From: Ascarosepion bandense | Lineage: Eukaryota; Mollusca; Cephalopoda; Sepiida; Sepiidae | DNA length: 64,000 nt | Assembly (NCBI GenBank): GCA_037127315.1 | Contig: JBBBDQ010000346.1 | Span: forward strand, 5,386,001 to 5,450,000 | Direction of reading: 5' to 3' | Shown: one piece after another, positions 21,321-31,759 of the stretch | Layout of the letters: every line of letters begins with the position of its first letter | How positions within the stretch are numbered: the first letter of the stretch is position 1 | Translations under genes and position numbers: made by a program | Notes under the pieces: generated by a model | Database searches by the model: none | Seen by the model: the letters and a program-made list of their open reading frames with translations, nothing else | What the model was told of the DNA's origin: nothing

Positions 21321-21724
21321 AATCAACTATTCGCGCAGTTGACAGCCTTACGTATTGTCGAGGTCTCTGCCTTCGGGCGTAGCGTATTAACCCAGCCGTG
21401 GCTCCGACTGGGAACATTAGACAGCAATTTTTGGCCCGGCTATATGGTCCGGAGGACCCACATTAAAAAGACCATGTGGCACATTTTGTTTTAAGTGGGA
21501 AGGCGACTCAATACTGCAGTTAACAAGTTAACGAAGGCAGTTAACAACAGTGGACGACAACTACTAGTCGAGCAATAAGCAGCGTAATAATACTTTCGGA
21601 ATTTATTTCTATATTACTTATTATTAATATTTCCTTTGTTTCTTTTAATACTAATACACTGTTTTGAACGTACCTCCTGTGTTCCGTGTCTTACTTCCGG
21701 CACAAACCTGTCACTGCAATTTTC

Positions 21725-22030
21725 TGGTGAAGTTTTGCCTCAACTCCATAACACTTCCAAATAAAGTCCATTATTCTCGATGATCTTTTGCCAGCGATCA
21801 GTCATCCGAATCTGTCCCAAATACCAGTCTGCTGGCTTAAAATAAAAAGAACATGTAAACAAGCTTTCTTCACCTCATCAAAATTGAGCAGAAAAGTCCA
21901 TAGTCACCCGGAGCCTCGTCAGGACTGAATGGTGGATGTGGAAGAAACTCAACACCCTCCATCTGTTTGAGCTTATTTAAGTTAGCCTGGCATTGTGCGA
22001 CCACGCAATGTCTTGCTGAAACAAACTTTA
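21725..22030 (-). pseudogene. mariner transposase C-terminal relic, copy 1
   Basis: The minus strand reads FQQDIAWSHNARL, then GVEFLPHPPFSPDEAPGDYG, then NFDEVKKA and (frame-shifted) RWQKIIENNG. These are the two C-terminal catalytic-region blocks and the end of mariner transposases (…QQDNARPH…HPPYSPDLAPSDYH…). Stops and shifts make it non-functional. Confidence 0.75.
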
Positions 22031-22510
22031 AAATCCACCATTCTCGACGATTTTCCGCCAGATGTCAGCCATCATCTGAATCCGTCTCAAATGCCAATCT
22101 GTTGGCTTTGAATTAAAAGAACATGTAAACAACCTTCTTTCACTTCATCAAAATTGTTGAATCGTTGGTTGCGGGGAAAATGTACCATTGAGCGGAATAG
22201 GCCAGATTTACACGGTGCAGCATCGGGACTGAAAGGTGAACCTCAATACCGTCTTTCTGTTTGAACTTCTTGACCTAGCATTGTCTTGCTAAAACAAAAC
22301 CCGACCTCGATTTTATTTTTTCGTATATGCAGTCTAGCTGCTGGCAATATAGTTTAGCGTCGACGGTGCGACCGTCTAGAAAAAGCTTGAAATGCAGTAG
22401 TCTCTGGGAATTCCATCAGACAGAGATCAAAATTTGTGGTTACTTTCCGTTTCTTAAGCGAGTCAGAAGTTTCTTGCCAACCTAGTATTTTGATGAAAGT
22501 ACTTTTAGAG
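22027..22510 (-). pseudogene. mariner transposase relic, copy 2 in tandem
   Basis: Minus-strand blocks: TVDAKLYCQQLDC-like sequence near 22340-22370, then SPDAAP (about 22225), GLFRSMVHFP, RFNNFDEVKEG and a second copy of the C-terminal end. It lies immediately upstream of copy 1 in the same orientation and repeats its C-terminal ~300 bp. Confidence 0.7.
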
Positions 22511-22519
22511 TCTAACTAT

Positions 22520-23009
22520 AAATATAGCCCGGCGTTTCTCGGGTGTAATGAAAGCTTTAAAACTAATCCATGGTCCTGGAGCCCAGATTCTTTGGACGTT
22601 GGTCCGAAAGACTAAAAAGCAATAGTTGTTTCCAGTTAAAGCGAAACCGTAGACAAAAAGAAAAATGAATGGATGTAAGTCAAATTTTAATTTCCTGGTA
22701 TCGATATCAAATTTTCTGAACTATTGTAAGAACTGCAACCTTGAAACATCTGAATATCGTTTCTTATATCTTTGTCTATGAGTGTATCAAATTTGATTAA
22801 AATCGGACCATTCCTTCTATAACTCGATTTTTTCGATTATCGATTTTCGATATTTATCGGGGGTACCTCGACACAAAACCTAGCTAAGAACACTCGCAGA
22901 TGCATATAGTACAACTGTATAAATTTTCAAGAAAATCGGTTCAGCCGTTTCGGAGCCTACAGGTAACAAACACACACACACAGACAAAGTTCTATTTAAT
23001 AAGATTAGA
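22520..23009 (-). mobile_element. Non-autonomous Helitron
   Basis: On the minus strand it starts A|TCTAATCTTATTAAATAGAAC, carries a short GT run, the block CCGAAACGGCTGAACCGATT, and ends near the hairpin CCCGAGAAACGCCGGGC; the terminal CTAG is degraded. Internally deleted relative to the 30.9 kb copy. Confidence 0.7.
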
Positions 23010-23265
23010 TATTTCAGCAAATACGCTAATAAATCTTCCCGGAATATCAAAGGAAAAATATCTTCAAATTCTATCTCGGTTTTGAAAATGTTTGTTCATT
23101 CACACTAGAGCTACAGCATGAGCCACGCCATAACTATTCTTGGTTTTGTGAATCGATTGGGTTCACGTAAGTTATCGACCATTGATCTTTAATATCGATC
23201 TGTTTATTCGGACGCAAAACTGTTGGTATCATGAAAGTATTATTGATTTTCCGTCAGTACTAAAC

Positions 23266-23562
23266 TTATTGGAATATTTCTAACCTCTTCTGAATCAAAA
23301 CGAAAAGAAAAACTTTCTTGATGATTCTATGGTCAGAAGACCTGCTCCCCTGCTGTTCTGTGTTATTGACTACCAAGTCCCATTGTCTGGTGATCGTGGC
23401 ATAGTATGTCAAATGTACCCAGTAAAATGCCTCTGCGTATTTCTTACGTCTCATTATTTGATAATTCAATAATCCCAAATGATACTTCATACGTTGTTTG
23501 GCGTCTGGCGCAGCAACAACTCTTGAAAAGCGTGGGCCGTAGAGGTAGTTATTTAGGGCCAT
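23266..23562 (-). CDS. Uncharacterised 98-codon open frame
   Basis: The predicted peptide starts MALNNYLYGPRFSRVV and contains RMKYHLGLLNYQIMRRKKYA and YWVHLTYYATITRQWDL. Its composition is protein-like (mixed charge, no low complexity) for the first ~62 residues and then changes character at a GT (GACTTG|GTAGTC), so the frame could be a single exon ending at a splice donor. I do not recognise the family. No upstream exon was found. A retrocopy or a relic of an unknown element is equally possible. Confidence 0.25.
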   Translation of the reverse strand: MALNNYLYGPRFSRVVAAPDAKQRMKYHLGLLNYQIMRRKKYAEAFYWVHLTYYATITRQWDLVVNNTEQQGSRSSDHRIIKKVFLFVLIQKRLEIFQ

Positions 23563-23885
23563 TGATTACTGACTATTGCTATTATTTTATTGTGTAAATG
23601 AAATAAAATAAATGATTGTGCTCAAATAAAGAAGACGAAGCAGAGAGATAAAAATATTCATGGCATTAAAATGAAAGAAGACGAAACTAGACGGCTTAAA
23701 AGAAAGGAATTAAAGAGACGTCAAGGATTGGAGGTTTTAAAGACGAGTGAACTGTACTGAGTGGAGGCAAAGAAAGAGAGAAATCGATGAGGGAAAACGT
23801 AGAAAGAAAGGTGATGTGTGGCGTAATGGAATGAAGGAAAGGAATAGAGCGAGGGTAGGAATTATGACCAAAGTTGCCAGGGGAG

Positions 23886-23888
23886 GTT

Positions 23889-23932
<44 letters not shown>

Positions 23933-23935
23933 AAA
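23886..23935. repeat. (AAAG)n microsatellite
   Basis: About 12 perfect AAAG units, the start of a long purine-rich region. Confidence 0.95.
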
Positions 23936-24059
23936 TGAAAGAAAGAAATATTTTTATATATTTGTTTAACGGCATATCAACTACTTATGGATCATTTAAT
24001 GCCGAATTTTTTTTCGGAACTTGAGTAATGTTTTCTTTTTAAAAAAATCTATTGCTGGT

Positions 24060-24235
24060 AATTTATTCTTTCAGTATTTTACCTCAGTTTGAGGATTCAC
24101 TATTTTTCCATTACTGGGACCCTAACAAATGCCACCACTCCGAGTCGATTGCTGGGAAAACACTAATTAAGAGGTGGTTCCACGCTCCCCCAAACCTGTT
24201 GATCAGATGCTTTGCTGCCGATTGTAGTTTATCGT
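24060..24235 (+). repeat. Dispersed repeat F, copy 1
   Basis: Shares TTAAGAGGTGGTTCCA and the GCTTTGCTGCCGATTG block with copies at 24410-24545 and 34375-34530. Unknown family; a (GGAA)n run at 24241-24272 follows. Confidence 0.55.
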
Positions 24236-24409
24236 TATACAAGGAAGGAAGGAAGGAAGGAAGGAAGGAAGGATATTTATGTTTTTCAGCATGTGGGCTA
24301 TTTAATCTGAATATTTTGTATGCAGTTGCATGCCTTTAACTAAGGATACGATGCATTATTGTATTTATTTAATATAAATATGTATTTTTATACTTTCAAA
24401 GTGATTTGT

Positions 24410-24545
24410 TTTTGTCTGGAGAATTCACTATTTACTTATAGCTGAGACCATAACAGGTACTGCCATCTCAGGTTAGCAATTAAGAGGTGATTTTAGGTTC
24501 CTGAAAACCTTTAATTTTTTTTATCAGAAGCCTTGTTGTAGAATG
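24410..24545 (+). repeat. Dispersed repeat F, copy 2
   Basis: Contains ATTCACTATTTACTTATAGC, CAATTAAGAGGTGATTT and GCCTTGTTGTAGAATG, matching the other two copies. Confidence 0.5.
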
Positions 24546-24549
24546 TAGT

Positions 24550-25570
24550 TAAGAAAGAAAGAAAGAAAGAAAGAAGTACTGAAAATAGTGTACAAGGAGA
24601 AGAAAACACATGAAAGATATTCAGGAGCTAGAAAGAAAGAAAGAAAGAACGAAAGAAAGAAAGAACTGAAAATAGTGTACAAGGAGAAGAAAACACATGA
24701 AAGATATTCAGGAGCTAGAAAGAAAGAAAGAAAGAAAGAAAGAACGAAAGAAAGAAAGAACTGAAAATAGTGTACAAGGAGAAGAAAACACATGAAAGAT
24801 ATTCAGGAGCTAGAAAGAAAGAAAGAAAGAAAGAACGAAAGAAAGAAAGAAAGAAAACAAAGTAAGAAAGAAAGAAAGAAAACAAAGTAAGAAAGAAAAA
24901 TCAAGGAGAGAAAGAAAACAGAACAAAGCAATAATTAAGAAATAAAGAAAAATATGAAATAAAGAAAAAGAATAGAAAGAAAGGAGTGCAAACAATAATT
25001 AAGAAGAAAAAATAAAAGCAAGAAAACAGAAAAGAAAGAAAATGAAAGAAATTACCGATAAAGAATTTAATAGGATAATGTGAGAAAGAGGGTGAAAAAA
25101 AGAAAGGACAAAAGAAAAAGGAAAGAAATATAAAGTAAGAATTTAAAAGGAAAGAAAAGTAAATGAAAGAAAGTAATAAAAGTTTAAAGCAACGAAAGCA
25201 AGGGAGATGAAGAAAGAAAGGGAAATAAAGATAAAAATTCTAAAAAGAAATAGAGAAAACAAGAAAAAAGAACGAAGATAAAAGTGAGATGGTAGAGAAG
25301 AAAGGAAAACTAGAGAGGTAAGAGAAACGTTAATCAAATTAAAATCTTAAAAAGAAAGAAAGAAAGCGTTAAAAATAATGCTAGAAACAAATGGATAGCT
25401 ACGAAAGAAAGAGAAAATAAATATTTTAAAACAAAAAAATGGGAGAGTGAGATAATAGTGAGAAGAGGGAAAAATAAAAAAATTGGAAAGAAAGTGAACA
25501 GTAAGACAAAGTACAAAATTTAGAAAGAAAGAAAAATCAGAAAGAAACAGCCGAAGAGACAGACAAAAAA
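24550..25570. repeat. AAAG-rich purine-strand region
   Basis: About 1 kb in which the plus strand is overwhelmingly A and G (GAAA/GAAAG variants). Inside, the block ACTGAAAATAGTGTACAAGG + AGAAGAAAACACATG occurs three times (from 24578, 24664, 24760; spacings 86 and 96). The long minus-strand frames here (FLSFFLSFFL-type peptides) are artefacts of the repeat. Confidence 0.85.
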
Positions 25571-26135
25571 AAGAAATACAATAATTTATCTTCTAAACAG
25601 TAAAGATGAGGACATTAGTCCGCCTGTAAATAATATGAATAAGAAAAATGATGTTGGAAGGTCGGGATGAAGATCACATGCGATTAAATGTATAAAGAAA
25701 ACATCTGAAGAAAAAATGAATGACGCTTTAATTAAGTTAATAAAAAAAATCTGACACTTAAAGTAAATTAAAGGTCAGAATAGAGCAATGGTGCAGAAAA
25801 TAAAAATAGAATAAAAGCAACAAAATAAAAACGAATTCTCTGAAAGAAAAAAGACTCAGGTATTCAAAGAAGAACAAGAAATATTTTTTAAAAAACAGAA
25901 GAAAAGCAGCGAAAAATAATTTTAAAAAGAGAAAAAAATTAAGAAAATGAGTAACGATAAAAAATGATCTCAAAATCTGTGGAGCTTTTTTCGGTCATAT
26001 TCGGAAAGATCATTAAAACAACCTTGAAATGTTGGGAATTCGGAAAAGGATGGATTGAAATGACACAGAACAAAAAAGTATTGAATTGTGCTGGAATGTT
26101 AAGATGGATCCCAGCGATAAAAATTCCCAGAGGAA

Positions 26136-26140
<5 letters not shown>

Positions 26141-26232
<92 letters not shown>

Positions 26233-26236
26233 AAGA
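26141..26236. repeat. (ATA)n(GAA)n compound microsatellite
   Basis: About 64 bp of AAT/ATA followed by about 32 bp of GAA, inserted within a LINE relic. Confidence 0.95.
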
Positions 26237-26239
26237 AAA

Positions 26240-26830
26240 ATTATTCAGGCAAATATTATACATAATAATGTGGATCCATAATGCAGGTTCTGTGATAAAT
26301 ACCAAGAAACAATAGACCATCTAATCTCATTATGTTCTGTACTTGCCCCAAATGAATATAAAAATCGTCACGATAAAGTGGGGCAACATTTGCGTTGGAC
26401 AATGTACAAACACTATGGAAAATATGTAAAAAAAATACTGGTATTAACATCACCCAGCACCGGTTACAGAAATAGAAGATGTCACCATTCAATGGGATTA
26501 CACCATCTACACAAACAGAAAAATTGAAGCAAGTAGGCCGGACGTTATTGTTAAAAATCAGAAAGAAAAAAATTGCCTATTAATTTATATTGCTTGTCCA
26601 TAGCAACCAAGGAATTCGAAAAACTGTCAAAATATAAAGACCTAGAAATGGAAATAGAAATAAATGTGGAAATTGAAAACAAGAACCGTGCCTGTGATAG
26701 TAGGTGCACTTGGAATTATAAAAAATGGAACAAAACAACACATTGAAAGACTCGCTGGAAACCTACAGCCACACACACTATGGAGAACTTTGTCTATGTA
26801 ACGCAAGGGAAGTTAGAGGAAAAAACATGA
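26240..26830 (+). pseudogene. Non-LTR retrotransposon C-terminal relic
   Basis: Reads CRFCDKYQETIDHLISLCSV (zinc-knuckle type C-x2-C...H...C), LAPNEYKNRHDKVGQHLRW, then in shifted frames VTEIEDVTIQWDYTIYTNRK, ASRPDVIVKNQKEKNCLL, KEFEKLSKYKDLEMEIEI and VIVGALGIIKNGTKQHIERL. It is the same protein family as 11.8-12.7 kb, here in the normal, non-duplicated order. Confidence 0.65.
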
Positions 26831-26930
26831 AACGGAACTATAACAATACACCCCGACCTGCCTTAGCTCTTCTCGCAGACTTGGTAGGTAGTTCGACCAT
26901 AGCAGAAGTCGAAATATGATGAAAAATGAC

Positions 26931-26932
<2 letters not shown>

Positions 26933-26966
<34 letters not shown>
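26933..26966. repeat. (ATA)n microsatellite
   Basis: About 34 bp of ATA repeats. Confidence 0.95.
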
Positions 26967-26967
<1 letters not shown>

Positions 26968-27349
26968 ATGAAAACAACAAAGGACTGAATGATAAAATTA
27001 GTCAAACATAAAGAAAAATATTCAATAAAGAAAGAAAGCGGTAAATACAAACAAGATTTACATTTAGTAGATACTGCAGAAATCCCAAACAGAACCTAAG
27101 AACAGATTTTTGCAGCAAAATGTATGACCCCCTCCCAAATAAAAACAAGGATAAAGCTTTGAACAGATAAAACAAAGCTGGCAAGACAAACCATTGCATT
27201 GTCAATACCCAGAACTTTCTAACAAAGCCGATGTTCATAAAGGTAATACCCGTCGATGGTTACAAACATTTGGATGAAGATCTGAAACTGAAGGAGTTAT
27301 TCTGGCAGCGCAAGACTATATTATTTTCACTAAGAACTTTCAGGTAAGT

Positions 27350-27562
27350 ATCATACATAATAACATGGATTCAAAATGTAGATTCTATGGCAAATATCAG
27401 GAAACAATAGACCATCTAACCTCAGAATTTTCTATACTTGCCCCAAATGAATATAAAAATCGTCACGATAGAGTGTGGCTATATTAACACGTAACAATGT
27501 CCAAACACTTTGAAAAATATATAAACAGACACTGGTATAAAAATAACCCGTCACCGGTTACA
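27350..27562 (+). pseudogene. Second fragment of the same LINE C-terminal domain
   Basis: KCRFYGKYQETIDHLTSEFS (the second knuckle cysteine replaced by Y), LAPNEYKNRHDRV and WYKNNPSPVTEIES, then an abrupt switch to PLE sequence at about 27563. Confidence 0.6.
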
Positions 27563-28130
27563 GAAATCGAATCTATATTCACTAACGGCACAGCGATGGG
27601 CTCGTCTCTGGCTCCTACATTTTACATGAACCATATTGAAAACAAGGTCTTTAATAATTTCAACAAACCCTGATATATAGGTGGTATATATTAACATTTT
27701 CAGAATCACGGAAAACAAATTTGAACGATAAACCCTTAAAGAAACACGGTTAAGTAACTCAGTTCTGCAATTCACTTACGAACTCTACATTAAAGAAGTA
27801 GCCCCTTTTCTTGTATGTCCTAGTAGCTGCTAATAATGGTTTTATCACCTCAGTACATAAAAAACACTAGCAAAAATCATGTCGTTTTAATTATCAAAGG
27901 GAATGTCGACACAGATATAAAATAAGTGTTATAAAAACATGATTTATTGCGCTAAAATGATTTCTTCTTCGGACACATTGTTTTATAGAAGAGAATTGAG
28001 CAACTTGAAACAAACGTCTATCAACAATGATTTCCTAAACTATGTCGATGAAGAAATAAGATTAACTTTAAAGACATTTAGAAAAATATGCGCGACCAAA
28101 TTCATATAAAGAAATAAATAAGTTAATAAA
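27563..28130 (+). pseudogene. Penelope-like element reverse-transcriptase relic
   Basis: TNGTAMGSSLAPTFYMNHIE corresponds to the conserved TAMGSPLAP-type motif of PLE reverse transcriptases. Later, with frame changes, come LTFSESRKTNLND, PLFLYVLVAANNGFITSVHK, CRHRYKISVIKT and EEIRLTLK-type sequence, the usual downstream order. The catalytic DD motif region is disrupted by stops. A short second fragment (SNHIFDREIILALKRK) lies at 28380-28445. Confidence 0.72.
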
Positions 28131-28475
28131 TATATAAATGAATAAGGAAAAAATAAATAAAGACGCCATTAAATTATTTTATTGCAAACAGATGCATCTT
28201 AATTATAAACAATCCAAAAGAGACAGAAAAGTTATAATCATCCGGTGTATAAACGTTATTGATCTTAGTAAATATTGTAGATATATCATCTATTATAAAA
28301 AATTCAAATCGTCTAATCTAATTTATAGCAATATATTATTTTATAGAGAATTAAAAACATAACACAAACACTTATCTGCAGTAATTTTTCAAACCATATT
28401 TTTGATAGAGAAATAATATTAGCTTTAAAGAGAAAAAATAATATGAGCAACTAACTGTAAATATTTCCCTTCTCT

Positions 28476-28621
28476 AACCCCATGCGCCGATGGCTTAGGG
28501 AGTAGAGACTCCGACTGACACCAAATCGGTCGAGTTTTCGATCCCGGCCAGAAGCAAGTGGATATGTCTAACCACACTGATTAGTTGATACAGCGAAACA
28601 GGCTTGTATGTGGACGGCTAA
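28476..28621 (+). mobile_element. Hammerhead SINE (family B), leaderless copy
   Basis: tRNA-like head GCGCCGATGGCTTAGG through B-box GTTTTCGATCCCGGCC, then the hammerhead and ACGGCTAATATA. The ~140-bp leader is absent. Confidence 0.7.
28572..28613 (+). ncRNA. Hammerhead motif, stem I variant CCACA/TGTGG
   Basis: Stem I CCACA/TGTGG pairs fully, GAAA present, stem III ACA/TGT followed by A. The core reads CTGATTA (one change) and stem II has lost bases, so it is probably inactive, but it fixes the subfamily stem I pairing. Confidence 0.6.
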
Positions 28622-28689
28622 TATACATATGTGAAATGGATTAACTCCGATGAATTATTTTTAATGGATACTGCTGTTTTTTGTTGTTT

Positions 28690-29095
28690 TCATAATTAAA
28701 CAGAATAATTATTTATATCTATTGACCCGAATGATCGGGAAATTAAAAATAATGTTTAAACAAATAAATATGTTAGAGTCAATCCATTTCGTCAAGGATT
28801 TCATAAAAATTCCGTAAATAAGTTGTCTTTGTTTACGTTAGAATACAAAAACAGAGCAGATATAAATTCTTCGATAAATCATGAAATCGTGTGTTTAAAT
28901 CATTGTTTGTGACTGTGTTTAACGTGGGCGAGTTGGTCTAAAACACGTCAAATCAACTGACAGTTTCTTCCAGAGACCGCATATTTTGTTAACAAGATTT
29001 AACCACAGTAGATATAAATAAATATATATAAGTAGATATTCTGTTTATAATCAAACAGTATATATATTTTTTCTACCGGCCTGATTATTTACGAT
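28690..29095 (+). mobile_element. tRNA-like SINE candidate (family E)
   Basis: Contains GGGCGAGTTGGTCTAA (A-box-like, as in tRNA-Leu), the AAATAATGTTTAAACAAAT block related to 8.45 kb, and an end in CCGGCCTGATTATTTAC. The B box is unclear. Confidence 0.35.
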
Positions 29096-29129
29096 AAGTC
29101 TTTGTTAGAAAACTGCGACCCCTATCCAA

Positions 29130-29645
29130 ACAATTGGAGTAGATAGACTTAATTGGAGTAGATAGACTAAACTATCGCCCGGTTCACACTCCACCCACGT
29201 CTGTTGAACAGGTGAAGAGGCTCATCCCTTGTTTCCTGTTTAGGATGTGGTTTCCGGTTTTCTCTTTTCTAATCTTCTCACCGTTTTTTTTTTCATTTGG
29301 AGTAGATAGAATAAACTATCGTCCGGTTCAAACTCCACCCACGTCTATTGAACAGGTGAAGAGGCTCATCCCTTGTTTCCTGTTTAGGATGCGGTTTCCG
29401 GTTTTCTCTTTTCCAATCTTTTCACTCTCTTCTTTTATTTTTTTTCAATTGGAGTAGATAGACTAAACTATCGCCCGGTTCAAACTCCACCCACGTCTAT
29501 TGAACAGGTGAAGAGGCTCATCCCTTGTTTCCTGTTTAGGATGTGGTTTCTGGTTTTTCTCTTTTCCACTCTTTTCACTCTTACATAGCCCACTGCACAT
29601 CAGTGGCATTTTCGCCTTGCTTGGGGTGATATGATTAAAAAAAAA
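29130..29645 (+). mobile_element. LINE-type 3' tail with three ~150-bp tandem units
   Basis: Three units, each with GGAGTAGATAGA, ACTATCGCCCGGTTCA, CTCCACCCACGTCT and AAGAGGCTCATCCCTTGTTT, followed by the CR1-like tail (CACATCAGTGGCATTTTCGC, GGGGTGATATGATTAAAAA). The same design recurs at 36300-36775. Confidence 0.7.
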
Positions 29646-29714
29646 AATAGGGGAAGCTCCAATTGAATTGGCGCGTCTTAGATCTCTCGATCACGAATGA
29701 TGAACAGTCTAAAC

Positions 29715-29923
29715 GAAGTCAAATCAAAAATAAAAAATATATACTACTTAAACCCGAGTATTGATCAAAAATAATATTAAAAAAAAAAATTCAAATTGTA
29801 GGTTGTATATGATTATTTCGTTAATCTTCCTTAATTTCCGTAACATTGTATGTTTACATTTGTTCACATGCTGACGTGCCAGTTCAATTGTGGATAGGGG
29901 TTGCAGGTTTGAATCATGCCGAA

Positions 29924-29925
<2 letters not shown>
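29715..29925 (+). mobile_element. tRNA-like SINE candidate (family E), fragment
   Basis: GAGTATTGATCAAAAATAAT, TTCCGTAACATTGTATG and a B-box-like GCAGGTTTGAATCATG, in the same order as 8.4-8.7 kb; it ends at a (CA)n(TA)n tract. Confidence 0.4.

Positions 29926-30001
<76 letters not shown>
29926..30001. repeat. (CA)n(TA)n compound microsatellite
   Basis: About 33 bp of CA followed by about 43 bp of TA, immediately upstream of a ribozyme SINE. Confidence 0.95.
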
Positions 30002-30002
<1 letters not shown>

Positions 30003-30003
<1 letters not shown>

Positions 30004-30295
30004 GCTCTCACACACTGATTGAGCACTCTGGAAGAATGGTGGACTTTGAAAAAACAGTAGATACTCTAGAATCTACGCATCGCTCATTCAGTAATGAATT
30101 AGAGCACACTAGCTATTGGCGTATGATATATCATGCGCTAAAATTCTGCCTCCTTCTACTCAGCGCCCATAGCTCAGAGGTAGAATCGCCGACTGACGCC
30201 AATTCGGTCGTGTTTCGATCCTGGGTAAAAAGTGAGCGGATGTCTAGCCGTACTGATGAGCTGTCATACAACGAAACAGATCTGTCTGCGGATAT
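30003..30295 (+). mobile_element. Hammerhead SINE (family B), full-length type
   Basis: Leader with GATTGAGCACTCTGGAAGAA, A box ATAGCTCAGAGGTAGA (about 30169), B box TGTTTCGATCCTGG, then the hammerhead and a TA tail. It is co-linear with the 10.98 kb copy throughout. Confidence 0.8.
30248..30291 (+). ncRNA. Hammerhead ribozyme, one stem II mismatch
   Basis: Stem I CCGTA/TGCGG, core CTGATGA, stem II GCTGT/ACAAC (one C-A mismatch), GAAA, stem III ACA/TGT, cleavage triplet GTC. Core intact. Confidence 0.68.
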
Positions 30296-30310
30296 ATATA
30301 TATATATATT

Positions 30311-30525
30311 TACAGTGGGGTGAAACAAATATTCGTACACATGAAAAATTGTATTTTAATGATTGTAAAACCCTTAACTGAAACAAAATTCTATATATTT
30401 TATGTATAAAGATACATCTACTAAAAAATAATAATAATCTCAAATAATTCTTATTATAACAGAAATTAATGCATAAGAACATCGTAACGGTGTCCTCACC
30501 AAACTTTGAAGTTGGCATCAATATA
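30311..30525 (+). mobile_element. Tc1/mariner-type terminal fragment
   Basis: TACAGTGGGGTGAAACAAAT directly after the TA tract resembles the inverted-repeat end of Tc1-like elements. No transposase or second end was found. Confidence 0.35.
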
Positions 30526-30537
30526 TATATATATATA

Positions 30538-30780
30538 TTGTAGTATAATTAATTAACATTTTTCCATGTTTCGGAATCATATTTGTACTATGACTCTATC
30601 TTCAAGCGATATTTTTGGCATAACTAACGGAAATTGTTTTTCGTCCTTCAACCCGAAAATGATCATTTGAAGATGAAGTAAAAATATGATTCCGAAACAT
30701 GGAAAATTCTGTGTTGCGGAAATGTTAAATTGATTATATTACAATAATATTTAGCTCTGCTTTTGTACTGAGCACTCTAA
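30538..30780. mobile_element. Inverted pair of PLE-like ends
   Basis: CCATGTTTCGGAATCATATT at 30563 recurs inverted near 30685-30704 (AATATGATTCCGAAACATGG). Both arms have a TTGAAGAT block upstream, as in other PLE ends. The hammerhead core is degraded (TTGAAGA). Confidence 0.5.
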
Positions 30781-31220
30781 AATTAAAAATAAACGTTAAA
30801 GAACAGTAAATTTCCCACTGTTCTTTCTTCACACACACACAAATATACACACACACATACACACACACACACACACACATCTAAACTTATTTATAAATGG
30901 AACCTTGTCTGTGTATGTGTGTGTCTGTGTGTGTGTGCGTGTGTGTGTGTGTGTGTCCGTTACCTATAGACTCCGAAACGGCTTAACCGATTTTCTTGAA
31001 AATTTACACAGTTGTACTATAAGCGTCTGTGAGTGTTCTTACCTAGGTTTTGTGTCAAAGTACCCCCGCTATATATCGAAAATCGATAATCGAAAAAATG
31101 GGGTTATAGAAGGAGTGGTCCGATTTTAATCAAATTTGATACACTCATAGACAAAGACATAAGAAATGATATTCAGAAATTTCAAGGTTGCAGTTCTTAC
31201 AATAATGCAGAAAATCGATA

Positions 31221-31322
31221 CGCCAATTCGGTCGGGTTTCAATCCTGGGTTAGGAGGCAACCGGAGTCTAAGCCGTACTGATGAGCCGTAATACAGCGAA
31301 ACAGATCTGTCTGCGGATGACT
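31221..31322 (+). mobile_element. Hammerhead SINE (family B), 5'-truncated, inside Helitron
   Basis: It starts within the tRNA-like head (CGCCAATTCGGTCGGG), keeps B box GGTTTCAATCCTGG and the ribozyme, and ends in a TA run shared with the host Helitron. Confidence 0.75.
31273..31316 (+). ncRNA. Hammerhead ribozyme, one stem II mismatch
   Basis: Stem I CCGTA/TGCGG, core CTGATGA, stem II GCCGT/ACAGC (one C-A mismatch), GAAA, stem III ACA/TGT, cleavage triplet GTC. Confidence 0.66.
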
Positions 31323-31759
31323 ATATATATATATATATAAAAGGCAATATGTTTGTGTGTGTGTCTGTTTATCTGCCTGTATATCTGTATTTTTTTCCGC
31401 TCTTTTGTTTTAGTTTTTGCTTCGGGTTTGGCTCTAAGTAGGTATAATTGTAGTTCTTAGTCACAGCCATGATACTATTTACTCAGAGGACTTATTTAGC
31501 CTTCAAAATTTAGTTTACGGCGAAAAAACCTTATTTGATATCGATACCAGGAAATCAAAATTTGACTTACATTCATTCATTTTTCTTTCAGTGTACGGTT
31601 TCGCTTTAACTGGAAGCAACTATTGCTTTTTAGTCTTTCGTGCCAACGTCCAAAGAGTTTGGGCTTCAGGACCATGGATTAGTTTTAAAGCTTTCATTAC
31701 ACCCGAGCAACGCCGGGCTATACTGCTAGTATATATATATATATATATATATATATGCA

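Larger units (their letters stand above)
30880..31729 (+). mobile_element. Non-autonomous Helitron, complete, with nested SINE B
   Basis: It starts with TC after an A, has a (GT)n run, the CCGAAACGGCTTAACCGATT block, a TTTTAGTTTTTGCTTCGGG block, and ends with the hairpin CCCGAGCAACGCCGGG followed by CTAG and a T, matching the A|TC...CTAG|T Helitron rule. No Rep-helicase is present. A family B SINE fragment (31221-31322) lies in its internal TA run. Confidence 0.82.

Noticed and set aside
24524..25516. Series of minus-strand frames rich in F, L and S
   Set aside because: Direct translation of the (TTTC)n-type repeat; no independent evidence of coding.
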